DNA of 40,721 nucleotides from Methanosarcinales archaeon. Lineage in GTDB: Archaea > Halobacteriota > Methanosarcinia > Methanosarcinales > Methanosarcinaceae. Location: assembly GCA_031260345.1 (NCBI GenBank), contig JAIRKA010000040.1, positions 1 to 40,721 of the forward strand, written 5' to 3'. A program made the position numbers and the translations under genes. This document shows positions 27,010 through 36,321 of the stretch, in pieces (within the stretch, counting starts at the first letter, position 1; each line of letters begins with the position of its first letter). Under the pieces are notes generated by a model. That model ran no database searches. It saw nothing but the letters and a program-made list of their open reading frames with translations, and had not been told where the DNA came from.

Positions 27010-27870
27010 TCAGGATTTTCCGCTGAGAACTTTTGCTTCATACTGTTCATATTTGTCATACGTTTTCGCGAGTTTGATAATATTTGACATTTTGGAATCC
27101 GTAAACACAATCATTTCTTCCAATTTTTGAAACAGCTCGGAATTTTCATTCGGACTTTTCGGAAGCGTTGAGCAGAATCTGTATATTTCGTAATTCGGCG
27201 GGAATTCATATGTCAGCCGAAGCGCTGTAATCATCATCAAAACAGAATATTTGAAACTGACATAGTTCATGTTTTCGATTTCTTCAATATTTTCATCTTT
27301 CATGTCGGGCACGATGAAATTTAAAATCATGTTGACGGTTTGAATATCTTCTTTGCCGATAAACAAGCGGTATTTTATCGGAATAAATGATTCGATGGAC
27401 GCCTTCGGATTTTTCATTTTTTCTTTCAGACTGTCAACAATCGGTTTTTTAATCATTTTGTAGTTCCCAACCGTCAGGGTTGTTGCCATCATCGTTTCGG
27501 TTTTCGTTAAATTTTCGATCTTTGCGGCTGCCGTTTGTTCCAGTGTTTTTATTCGGGCCATTGTTTCGGTCATGCCGTTTGCCGTCCACGCTTTACTGAT
27601 CGGCAATTCCGTCGCTTTTGCAACCAGCTTTTGTTCCGCCATCTTTTTTCGGGCAACATTTCGGATCAACTGAACCGTTTTAAGATTATTGCCCGCAATC
27701 GGCACATCAACAGGTGTCATCTCGGAAACATCTTCAAAGAATTTGTCGGTGACCGTTTTAACTTTTCCGCAATGCTCGACAAAATAGAAAAAAGACGGCT
27801 TATCCGTGTTGGAATTGCGGTATTTTTCAAACTCGTATTGAAAGATTTTTAATTGATCATAAACTGACAT
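27010..27870 (-). CDS. Hypothetical protein (286 aa), no recognised domain
   Basis: Long ORF with plausible codon usage; MSVYDQLKIFQYEFEKYRNSNTDKPSFFYFVEH.... Confidence 0.75.
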   Translation of the reverse strand: MSVYDQLKIFQYEFEKYRNSNTDKPSFFYFVEHCGKVKTVTDKFFEDVSEMTPVDVPIAGNNLKTVQLIRNVARKKMAEQKLVAKATELPISKAWTANGMTETMARIKTLEQTAAAKIENLTKTETMMATTLTVGNYKMIKKPIVDSLKEKMKNPKASIESFIPIKYRLFIGKEDIQTVNMILNFIVPDMKDENIEEIENMNYVSFKYSVLMMITALRLTYEFPPNYEIYRFCSTLPKSPNENSELFQKLEEMIVFTDSKMSNIIKLAKTYDKYEQYEAKVLSGKS

Positions 27871-27911
27871 AGGCGAGATAAGGGTTGGCGGATTTATAAA
27901 TTTATTTCAAA

Positions 27912-28125
27912 AAATTTTGCTCCCTTCGGTCTCAAAATTTCAGGGTTTGACCGGTCCGAAGGAGCGGTCAATCAGAAGGCGGGGGAGGACGATGTTTGTG
28001 ATATGCTCCCGCGTTTAATGGCTGCGCCGTCGAGTGGAGGACGTTTTGAGTTTGTAGGTGGAGGGGGTGTTTGCTGAAAAATCGCTTCGCGATTTTTTTT
28101 GCGGTTGCTGCCGCGCGCGCAACTT
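27912..28125 (-). repeat. Copy of the intergenic modular repeat (copy F, reverse orientation)
   Basis: TGACCGGTCCGAAGGAGCGGTCA (27948-27970), ggcgggggaggacg, tgtttgctgAAAAATCGCTTCGCGATTTT, tail stem AAATTTTG/CAAAATTT. Confidence 0.8.
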
Positions 28126-28259
28126 ACCCCATTTTTCATAAACCGGTTCAAAACAGCACACCGTTTTTTCAAAAAATAAATGAACAGCAAAAGACCAGCT
28201 TTACAATAAAAGGAAAAGCAAAAGAGAAAATGAAAAAATTGAAAGTCAAAGCTTTCAAT

Positions 28260-28733
28260 TTAAAGGTTTAAAGCGCGCTCCATGACGATTTCAACGATTC
28301 TGTCATCTGCGCCAAGCGGTTTTTTGTAAATAATTTCAACATCATCGGGAACATCGACGGGGTCGCCGTGATGGTGATGGTGGTGACCATGGCCGTGACT
28401 ATGACTGTGGTGACCGCTTCCATCTCCGTGGTGGTGATGGTGGTGGTGACCTCCGCCGTCATCTTTCAAAAGACCGAGAATTCTCGGAATGTCTTTTTCT
28501 GTGTGAGTCCCCGGTGCTAAAAAGACGGGGACGACAATGATTCTTTTCGTTCCGTCTGCAATAATTTTCTTCAAAGCGGTCGGAATGGACGGTTCGTTGA
28601 ATTCCATTAAACCGATTTCAATATTTTCAAATTTATTTTGAGCTTTGACTTTTTCAGCGATATCTGTTATCAGCTGCTTAGAGTACGGCAGCTTGCTGCC
28701 GTGACCGACCAATAATAAGGTTTCTTTGACCAT
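28260..28733 (-). CDS. cfbA: Sirohydrochlorin cobalto/nickelochelatase (CbiXS/CfbA) with a His-rich loop
   Basis: LLLVGHGSKLPYSKQ, PVFLAPGTHTEKDIPRIL, HHHHHHHGDGSGHHSHSHGHGHHHHHHG insertion. Start set to MVKETLLLVGHGS. Confidence 0.88.
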   Translation of the reverse strand: MVKETLLLVGHGSKLPYSKQLITDIAEKVKAQNKFENIEIGLMEFNEPSIPTALKKIIADGTKRIIVVPVFLAPGTHTEKDIPRILGLLKDDGGGHHHHHHHGDGSGHHSHSHGHGHHHHHHGDPVDVPDDVEIIYKKPLGADDRIVEIVMERALNL

Positions 28734-28983
28734 AATGCATTCTACCATTTTATCTAATCAATAAAGATATGAGATTAATGTGATTAAGATTAAATACTGA
28801 CTCAACTAAGATAAAACAATAATTCAACCTAATGATAGAGTTATGCTATTTAAGGGTTATGATTCACATAAAGTGTGAAAAAATTTAATAATAATAACAT
28901 TCAATTTCGAAATATATATAATCAGCGATGAAAAACGTTTAAATAATTTGGAAGTTAGATATGTGAATAATTTTCATCATAAA

Positions 28984-29014
28984 GAATATTTTTCACCGGA
29001 GATTAAAAATATTC
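28984..29014. promoter_or_regulatory. Perfect 10-bp inverted repeat upstream of the DtxR-like gene
   Basis: GAATATTTTT-caccggagatt-AAAAATATTC. Confidence 0.6.
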
Positions 29015-29051
29015 ACTTAAGGGGTTAAAACGAAAGAAGAAGGGTAAAACT

Positions 29052-29519
29052 ATGACAACGGAGAGAAAAGAAGATTATTTGAAAACGATTGATAAAGTCG
29101 TCACTGAAAAAGGATATGCTCAAGTCAAAGACATTTCGCGCGAATTAGATGTCGGTCCGTCGAGCGTTACGGGAATGCTCAAAAAATTAACGGATGAAGG
29201 CTACATCAACTACGAGAAATACGGCGGCGTCACATTAACGCAAAAAGGAAAAGAAACCGCAAACTGCACGAAAAAGAAATACACAACAATCAAAGACTTT
29301 TTAATCGCGCTCGGTGTTTCCGAGCACGTCGCTGAAGATGATGCCTGTAAAATGGAGCACGTGATTGCGCCCGATACATATGATGTATTTCTCAGATTCT
29401 GTGAATTTTCAATAACGGAAAAAGGCAGCAACCAAATGGAGCACTTCAAAAAATATCGTGAAACGGGCGAAGTTGACAAATGCGCATGCAAGGTGCCTAA
29501 AACTCATAAAATCGGATAA
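29052..29519 (+). CDS. DtxR/MntR-family metal-dependent transcriptional regulator
   Basis: EDYLKTIDKVVTEKGYAQVKDISRELDVGPSSVTGMLKKLTDEGYINYEKYGGVTLTQKG. Confidence 0.9.
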   Translation: MTTERKEDYLKTIDKVVTEKGYAQVKDISRELDVGPSSVTGMLKKLTDEGYINYEKYGGVTLTQKGKETANCTKKKYTTIKDFLIALGVSEHVAEDDACKMEHVIAPDTYDVFLRFCEFSITEKGSNQMEHFKKYRETGEVDKCACKVPKTHKIG

Positions 29520-29735
29520 TTCACGCCTTCCTTTCTTCTTATTTTCTTCTTATCTATTATTTTTCACGATTCGAGAATCGAATTCAGGTGCTCGATTTTA
29601 GAAACAAAAAATAAGATTATTCTATCGCGGCCCTTTCATATTTTCATATTTATCACACACGTTTTTTTGAATTGTTTATTCTAAAAAATTGCTTATCCGT
29701 TAATGTTATATTATTTACCGTAAATAGAAAAAACG

Positions 29736-30443
29736 ATGAGAGTAATCAAAACTGTTATTCCGTTCAAATCCGATAACCCGAAATCAAGATTAGCTTCCGT
29801 TTTAACGGATGAAGAGCGAAAGATTTTTGCCGTTTTATCTCTTGAAAATGTCCTTTCGGCACTCAAAGAAGCCGGAATCAGCAAGGTTGACATATTATCC
29901 AAAAGCATATTGGAAGATGAGGATGAAAGATGTTTGATGTCCGCATCAAATACGGATTTTGAAATCAGAATCATTGTTAACGAGTCTGATTTAAACACTG
30001 CCGTTAATTCATATCTGAAATCGGCGGGCAATCCGGTTTTAATTGTGATGGCAGATTTAGCGCTTCTGAAAAAAGAAAACATAGAAGCGATGACAGCGCC
30101 CGTCCGGCAAAAGAGCGGTTCCAATATATCTCATCCAAACATATCTTATTCAAGCGTATCTCATTCAAACGATCCGAATTTTGTTCGCATCGCTCCGGGA
30201 AAAGACGGCGGTACAAATATGATGTTTATCAGCGCGCCGGATGTTTTTGAAGTCAGCTATTACGGTGAAAGTTTCATAAAACATAAAGAAGAAGCGAAAC
30301 GAAAGAATTTGATCTGCGAAATTCATGAATCATTTTATGCGGCTGCCGACATGGATGAGCCTGAAGACCTAAACGATATCTTGCGGCACGGCTCTGGAAA
30401 AATTCTTGAATTTACAGGGGAAGTTCTGAATAATAAGAAATAA
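29736..30443 (+). CDS. cofC: 2-phospho-L-lactate guanylyltransferase (F420 biosynthesis)
   Basis: VIPFKSDNPKSRLASVLTDEERKIFA, VLIVMADLALLKKENIEA, VRIAPGKDGGTNMMFI. Confidence 0.9.
   Translation: MRVIKTVIPFKSDNPKSRLASVLTDEERKIFAVLSLENVLSALKEAGISKVDILSKSILEDEDERCLMSASNTDFEIRIIVNESDLNTAVNSYLKSAGNPVLIVMADLALLKKENIEAMTAPVRQKSGSNISHPNISYSSVSHSNDPNFVRIAPGKDGGTNMMFISAPDVFEVSYYGESFIKHKEEAKRKNLICEIHESFYAAADMDEPEDLNDILRHGSGKILEFTGEVLNNKK
30126..30170 (+). repeat. Three tandem degenerate 15-nt repeats inside cofC
   Basis: ATATCTCATCCAAAC / ATATCTTATTCAAGC / GTATCTCATTCAAAC. Confidence 0.8.
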
Positions 30444-30664
30444 ATGGGATAATAAAGAGTTATATATAATCGATAAAATTAAATAGGTCGAAAGTCTCCT
30501 TTCACAAACGGTTGAAAGCTGAAAAGAGCTTGCATTTGATTCAAAAACGAATTCCGTTGAGGAAATGCATATATAAAAGAATAATGAATAGTCAGCCATA
30601 TCTGTTTCATATATTTCACATATTTTCATTTTGTTTTAAAATCCCCAATTCAGGTGACATTAAA

Positions 30665-30841
30665 GTGACAGTCGTTATTAACAGAAGCAAGTGCGGTTAT
30701 TGCGGTGCATGTGTATCAGTTTGCTCTACAATGGCCCTTGATCTAAAAGAGGTTTGGATCGACGTTGACGAAAGTCTCTGCGGCCGATGTTCGATATGCC
30801 AAAAAATATGCCCGGTCGGCGCAATAGAGGTACAAAAATGA
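30665..30841 (+). CDS. 2x[4Fe-4S] ferredoxin
   Basis: GTG start with AGGTGA upstream; CGYCGACVSVCSTMAL...CGRCSICQKICPVGAI; stop overlaps the next gene ATG. Confidence 0.88.
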   Translation: MTVVINRSKCGYCGACVSVCSTMALDLKEVWIDVDESLCGRCSICQKICPVGAIEVQK

Positions 30842-32031
30842 AAGATGCATATGATGTTATTGTCGTCGGCGCAGGTCCTGCCGGTTCCGTTGCGGCAAGA
30901 TTCGCGGCAGAAGGCGGCGCCTCTGTTCTTTTGATTGAAAAACGTCAGGAAATCGGAGATCCGGTTCGCTGCGCGGAAGGCATCGGCGCAATTGACCTGA
31001 ACAGATTTATAGATATTGAACCGCGTTTGGTTGCGTCACAGATTAAAGGCGCAACTATTTACGTTCCCGACGGCGCTCCTATTAAAATGCGCGCAAAGGA
31101 CGAAAACCAAACTTACGGCTATATTCTTGAAAGAAAAATCTTTGACCGCGCTTTGACCGAAAGAGCAGCAAAAGCAGGTGCCGACGTTTATACCAAAACT
31201 ACGGCAACCGGCTTGATTATGAAAGACGGCCGAGTGACGGGCGTAAAAGTCAAGCGCTTGGGTGTCGAGAAAGAGATTGCGGCAAACATCGTCATCGGCG
31301 CAGACGGCGTTGAATCCAAAGTCGGCCGTTGGGCGGGAATCAATACAACGTTGAAACCGGTAGAACTTGAATCAGGCGTACAGTATTTGATGACAAACGT
31401 TGATGTTGATGAAGACAATGTCGAGTTTTTCATGGGCAATCAGTATGCTCCCGGCGGTTATGTTTGGATTTTCCCGAAAGGTCCGGGACGCGCCAACGTC
31501 GGCATCGGCCTCTTGGGCAGTAAAGTCAAAGACGGCGCACGTCCGATTGACTTTTTGAACGCGTTCATAGAGAAACGCTTCCCCGAAGGAAAAATCATTG
31601 AAATGAACTACGGCGGCATTCCCGTCTCCGGCGGTCTTGTCGATCTTTACCGAGCAGGTCTCATGCTTGTCGGTGATGCAGGGCATCTCTCAGATCCGAT
31701 TACAGGCGGCGGCATTAAACACGGGCTTTGGTCCGGCGAGCTGGCAGGGCTTAACGCGGCGCAAGCCGTCAAAGAAGGTGACTTTTCCGAAAAATCCATG
31801 AAGAGATATCAAAAAGCATGGCATGACAAGTGCGGAAAATTAATGAAACGCAATTTGATTTTGAAAGAATATTATATCGACATGAGCGATGAAGAAGCAA
31901 ACAAGCTCGCCAAATTATTGGAAGACATTGATTTTACGGATGTTTTGGATGTCGGTCAGCTTGTCAAAGTCCTTGTCAAAGTCGATAAAAAATTATTACT
32001 CAAATTAGGCGCAAATCAGCTCGGATTCTAA
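30838..32031 (+). CDS. Geranylgeranyl reductase family FAD-dependent protein (archaeal lipid saturation)
   Basis: YDVIVVGAGPAGSVAARFAAEGGASVLLIEKRQEIGDPVRCAEG; GDAGHLSDPITGGGIKHGLWSG. Confidence 0.93.
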   Translation: MKDAYDVIVVGAGPAGSVAARFAAEGGASVLLIEKRQEIGDPVRCAEGIGAIDLNRFIDIEPRLVASQIKGATIYVPDGAPIKMRAKDENQTYGYILERKIFDRALTERAAKAGADVYTKTTATGLIMKDGRVTGVKVKRLGVEKEIAANIVIGADGVESKVGRWAGINTTLKPVELESGVQYLMTNVDVDEDNVEFFMGNQYAPGGYVWIFPKGPGRANVGIGLLGSKVKDGARPIDFLNAFIEKRFPEGKIIEMNYGGIPVSGGLVDLYRAGLMLVGDAGHLSDPITGGGIKHGLWSGELAGLNAAQAVKEGDFSEKSMKRYQKAWHDKCGKLMKRNLILKEYYIDMSDEEANKLAKLLEDIDFTDVLDVGQLVKVLVKVDKKLLLKLGANQLGF

Positions 32032-32167
32032 CATTCCAGTTGATTTCTCTTTTTTTATTCTATTTTTTTCTTTCCTTTAGGTCAAGAAATTCATAAAAAC
32101 ATGTTTTCTCTTTTGAAATATTTTTTGAACAAAAATGTGATTCACTTTCGAACAAATAAAATGAAAA

Positions 32168-32308
32168 ATGGAGCGGCTCGCGCGTGGCGGCAGCCTAAAA
32201 GTCGCGAAGCGATTTTTCAATAAACACCGCCTTCCCCCCGCCCTCTGATTGACCGCTCCTTCGGACCGGTCAAACCCTGAAAAATTCCAAGCGCAGTGAG
32301 GAAATTTT
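32168..32308 (+). repeat. Copy of the intergenic modular repeat (copy G)
   Basis: tggagcggctcgcgcgtggcggcagcctAAAAGTCGCGAAGCGATTTTTcaataaacaccgccttccccccgccctctgatTGACCGCTCCTTCGGACCGGTCAaaccctgaaaaattcc.... Confidence 0.8.
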
Positions 32309-33970
32309 TTACTCAACAATCGCGCCGTGATTGGCCGATTTGACTGTTCTTTTGTATTTCTTCAAATAACCGCCAAAATGCTTTTCAATCGGCTTGAAAG
32401 ATTTTCTGCGTTCTTCTAAAATATTGTCATTGACCATAATGTTGAGCTTGCGGTTCGGAATGTCAATTTCAATGATGTCGCCGTCCTCAACAAGTCCGAT
32501 GGGACCGCCTTCGGATGCTTCGGGAGAAGCATGCCCGATACAGGGACCGCGCGTACCGCCCGAAAAGCGCCCGTCCGTGACAAGCGCAACGGATTCAATC
32601 AGCCCGAATCCGGCAATCGCCGCCGTCGGAGAGAGCATTTCGCGCATGCCCGGGCCGCCGCGCGGACCTTCGTAGCGGATAACGACAACATCGCCGGCTT
32701 TCACTTTGCCGTCCATAATCGCCGACATCGCGTCTTCCTCACTGTTGTAAACGCGGGCGGGGCCGGTGTGCTTCATCATTTTCTCGCTGACCGCCGCTTG
32801 CTTCACGACGGATCCGTCCGGCGCGAGATTGCCTTTCAAAATCGCGATGCCGCCTTCTTTATGAACCGGATTTTCAACTGTTTGAATCACTTTTTGATTA
32901 AATTTCGGGTTCACTAAAACATGATTTTTCAGATTTTCGCCGATGGTTTTGCCGTTGACCGTCATCTCCTCTTTTAAAACGCGGTCGCCGAGGCGTTCCA
33001 AAACGGAATAAATTCCGCCCGCGCGGTCAAAGTCTGTCATAAACCACGAGCCGGCCGGGCGAAGAGAAATGATATGCGGCGTACTTTTGCTGAGCCTGTC
33101 AAAATCATCCAAAGTCAAACAAATGCCGAAAGCGTTTGCAATCGCCGGCAAGTGAAGCGCCGTATTGCTGCTGCCGCCGATTGCCATATCTGCCATCACG
33201 GCGTTGTCAAACGAATTTTTCGTAACGATTCTTCTCGGCGTCAAGCCTTCTTTGACCATTTGAACAATGCGCTCGCCGGATTCCTTCGCAAACCTGATTT
33301 TGCTTGCGTCAACCGCGGGTGAAGTCGCGCAGCCCGGAAGAGACAAGCCGAGCGCCTCTGTCATGCACGCCATTGTATTTGCCGTAAACATGCCGGCGCA
33401 GGAACCGCACCCCGGACAGGCGTTGTCCTCAAGCATTTTCAGTTTGTCTTCGGAAATCTGACCGTTTTTAACGGCGCCGACACCCTCAAACATGGAAATC
33501 AAATCCAAATCAGCGTCATCCGCAAAACCGGGCTGCATCGGACCGCCTGTGACAACAATTGCTGGAATATTAAGGTCTCCTGCCGCCATTAAATGTGCCG
33601 GAACAACTTTGTCGCACGCCGGAATCAAAACCATGCCGTCAAACTGGTGCGCACGGACCATCACTTCAATTGTATCCTGAATCAGCTCGCGGCTCGGCAG
33701 CGAATAGTGCATTCCGACATGCCCCATCGCAATGCCGTCGCAGACGGCGATTGTATGGAATTCGAAAGGAACGCCTCCCGCATTACGAATGCCGGCTTTG
33801 ACGGCTTCTCCGATTTTATCCAAGTGAATGTGGCCCGGAACAATTTCATTATGGGAATTCACAACCGCAATGAACGGCTTTTTGAGTTCGGAATCCGTCA
33901 AACCCAACGCTTTGAGCAAAGAGCGGTTGGCAGCCCTTTCAAGTCCTGTTTTCGCATTATCGCTTATCAT
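32309..33970 (-). CDS. ilvD: Dihydroxy-acid dehydratase
   Basis: [70 protein letters not shown]. Start corrected to [19 protein letters not shown] at 33970. Confidence 0.96.
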   Translation of the reverse strand: MISDNAKTGLERAANRSLLKALGLTDSELKKPFIAVVNSHNEIVPGHIHLDKIGEAVKAGIRNAGGVPFEFHTIAVCDGIAMGHVGMHYSLPSRELIQDTIEVMVRAHQFDGMVLIPACDKVVPAHLMAAGDLNIPAIVVTGGPMQPGFADDADLDLISMFEGVGAVKNGQISEDKLKMLEDNACPGCGSCAGMFTANTMACMTEALGLSLPGCATSPAVDASKIRFAKESGERIVQMVKEGLTPRRIVTKNSFDNAVMADMAIGGSSNTALHLPAIANAFGICLTLDDFDRLSKSTPHIISLRPAGSWFMTDFDRAGGIYSVLERLGDRVLKEEMTVNGKTIGENLKNHVLVNPKFNQKVIQTVENPVHKEGGIAILKGNLAPDGSVVKQAAVSEKMMKHTGPARVYNSEEDAMSAIMDGKVKAGDVVVIRYEGPRGGPGMREMLSPTAAIAGFGLIESVALVTDGRFSGGTRGPCIGHASPEASEGGPIGLVEDGDIIEIDIPNRKLNIMVNDNILEERRKSFKPIEKHFGGYLKKYKRTVKSANHGAIVE

Positions 33971-34175
33971 AATTGTCGCCTGATGATTATTTAAAATTTT
34001 GATTATTGAATAAACAGAAAAAGAACGGAAATGTATTAAAAATCTTGTGTCCGGAACGGCAAAACAAACCAATTATGAACAAATCGGGAATCAATCTTCG
34101 ATATCGAGTTATGAATAAACAACATGCAGTCTGAAAATTAAAATAAAAACGGCGGAGGGGTTAAAAATTTGAAGA

Positions 34176-34288
34176 AAAGGTGGAGCGGCTCGCGCGCGGA
34201 TGGCTATTGTCAAAAGAGCAGAGGCAAGCGGCAACTCAAAAGCAGCCTCAAGAAGAAACGCGCTCAAATCAAGCCGCATTTAAATACC
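34176..34288 (+). repeat. Intergenic repeat H (inverted partner of 37245-37458)
   Basis: ggtggagcggctcgcgcgcggatggctattgtcaaaagagcagaggcaagcggcaactcaaaagcagcctcaagaagaaacgcgctcaaatcaagccgcattt. Confidence 0.7.
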
Positions 34289-34294
34289 CGATAA

Positions 34295-36154
34295 TCATTT
34301 CTTTTCTTTGGAGTCGGAAACGCTATACTCCCCCTCATCTCCCGATTTGTTTGAATACTCCTTTTCTTCACCGATATTTTGCACTTTTGTCAAAACACTC
34401 TTGTTGTAAGCATTCATGACATCCTTTTGCGTAATGATTCCGACCATTTTTTTCGGATTGGATTTCATGACGACAGGCAAACGAGAAACATCACGGCGGA
34501 CCATTCGATCCAAAACGACATCCAGCGTTTCAAACGGATACGCGACAATCACATCAGTTGTCATGATGTCTTTGATTTTCTGTTCCTCATCCTCAAGGTC
34601 CATCTTCTCCTGCATGTCTTTAATTGTGACAAGACCCGTTAATTCACCGCTGCGGTTGAGAACCGGAAAGCCGGCATGCTTACTGCTCTGCATAATCGCC
34701 GTCAGCGCTTCAACGGAACTGTCCTCAAAAACGGTTCGCGGATGCGGATACATCGAATCCTTAACTAAAATAGATTCCATGACATCAATTTCACGACCGC
34801 CGCGAATCGTATAACCTTTTCGGCGGATATGTTCCGTAAAGATGGTTTCCGGATTGGCTTTGCGCGCAACGGCGTTGCTGAGAACACAAGCCACCATAAA
34901 CGGCAAAATCAGCCCGTAATCCTGTGTCATTTCCATCAGCAAAATGATAGACGTAAACGTTGCGTTGGACGCCCCCGCTAAAACGGCGCCCATTCCGGCA
35001 AGGGCAAAAGCGCCGTGACTGACGGAAAGTCCTGGAATGAGCGTATTGCAAATCAAGCCGAAGGCTGAACCGAGCATGACGCCGACAAACATGGCCGGAA
35101 CAATTGATCCGCCTGCGCCCCCCGAGCCGATTGTGAGTGAGAAGGCAAGCGTTTTTAAGACGATCAGCGCAAGCAAAATGGTAAGCGGAAGCGGATTGGA
35201 AACAACATCCTGCATCACGTCATAGCCGAGCCCGAGAATCTGGGGAAAGTACCAGCCGATAATTCCGACAAGAATTCCGCCGATTGCGGGTTTGAAAACG
35301 CTGTTGATTTTCAAATTTTTAAAGAATTCGCGAATGAAATAGAACACTTTGATGAAAAGAACGGAAACGATGCCCGCTAATATACCGAGGACGGGGAAAA
35401 GCCAGAATTCATAAAGCGGCTGTGATAAGCTGTAATTCGGAAAACTGAGCGCGTCCGACCCGAAAAACGCTTGGAAGACGAAGGTTGAAAAAACTGCTGA
35501 AAGGACAATCGGAATAAATGTTTTGGCTTCGAGTTCGCCGAAAATAACTTCAACAACGAAAACGATTCCGGCAAGCGGCGCACTGAAAGCGGCTGATATT
35601 CCGGCAGCGGCACCGCAACCGAGATAAACACGGAGACTTTTGCCGCGCAGATTAAAAACTTTTGCGGCAAATGATCCGGCACCCGCTCCCATCAAGACGC
35701 CCGGCGCTTCTTTGCCGGCCGAGCCGCCTGTTCCGATTGTAATCACGGATAAAAAGGCTTCACCGATTGCATCTTTTGCTTTCAGGCGGCCGCCGTGAAG
35801 GGCGGAGGCTTCAATGACGCTTTCAACGCCGTAATGCGTTTTCAGATAATATCTTCGAATTAAACCGACAGCGAGACCGCCGAGCATCGGAATGAGAATG
35901 ACGGTCCAAGCAGGGATGCCGTAATAAACAAAGATCGAGTTGCCGCCGTAAAACGCGCTGCTGATGAAATCCATTAAAAGAGTATAAATGCCGATGAGAA
36001 CACCGGTCAGGATACCGATGAGAATCGCGATTAAGGACATCTTGACAGTCGGCGTATAGAAGTTCTTTGCCTGCTGCTTGATTGAGAAAATCTTACCTTC
36101 AAAAGATTTTCCGATGCGAGAATTTAAGGCACCGCCTGCCACCTGATAAGCCAA
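34295..36154 (-). CDS. CLC-family chloride channel/antiporter with C-terminal CBS pair
   Basis: TIGTGGSAGKEAPGVLMGAGAG, SGGAGGSIVPAMFVG, CBS: MTTDVIVAYPFETLDVVLDRMVRRDVSRLPVV. Start uncertain. Confidence 0.92.
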   Translation of the reverse strand: MAYQVAGGALNSRIGKSFEGKIFSIKQQAKNFYTPTVKMSLIAILIGILTGVLIGIYTLLMDFISSAFYGGNSIFVYYGIPAWTVILIPMLGGLAVGLIRRYYLKTHYGVESVIEASALHGGRLKAKDAIGEAFLSVITIGTGGSAGKEAPGVLMGAGAGSFAAKVFNLRGKSLRVYLGCGAAAGISAAFSAPLAGIVFVVEVIFGELEAKTFIPIVLSAVFSTFVFQAFFGSDALSFPNYSLSQPLYEFWLFPVLGILAGIVSVLFIKVFYFIREFFKNLKINSVFKPAIGGILVGIIGWYFPQILGLGYDVMQDVVSNPLPLTILLALIVLKTLAFSLTIGSGGAGGSIVPAMFVGVMLGSAFGLICNTLIPGLSVSHGAFALAGMGAVLAGASNATFTSIILLMEMTQDYGLILPFMVACVLSNAVARKANPETIFTEHIRRKGYTIRGGREIDVMESILVKDSMYPHPRTVFEDSSVEALTAIMQSSKHAGFPVLNRSGELTGLVTIKDMQEKMDLEDEEQKIKDIMTTDVIVAYPFETLDVVLDRMVRRDVSRLPVVMKSNPKKMVGIITQKDVMNAYNKSVLTKVQNIGEEKEYSNKSGDEGEYSVSDSKEKK

Positions 36155-36321
36155 CCCTTGCTTTTGCGAAACGAAAACTGTGAAATAATGTATCCCGTAT
36201 TTGGATTTGTGAAACTTTTTGTGATATAATGTTTGAGAATATAAATACTTAGGTTGACGGTAAATTTTTTCGTGATGAAAATTCGGAAAATAAAACGCGC
36301 TTCCTTTTTTGAAGTATGTTT

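Noticed and set aside
32077-32319. 80-aa and related ORFs sharing (G)GRxLLKNRFAxF..PRAS (also at 24860-25042, 27972-28271, 36429-36617)
   Set aside because: The shared peptide is the translation of the AAAATCGC/GCGATTTT hairpin module; flanks are not conserved as protein.
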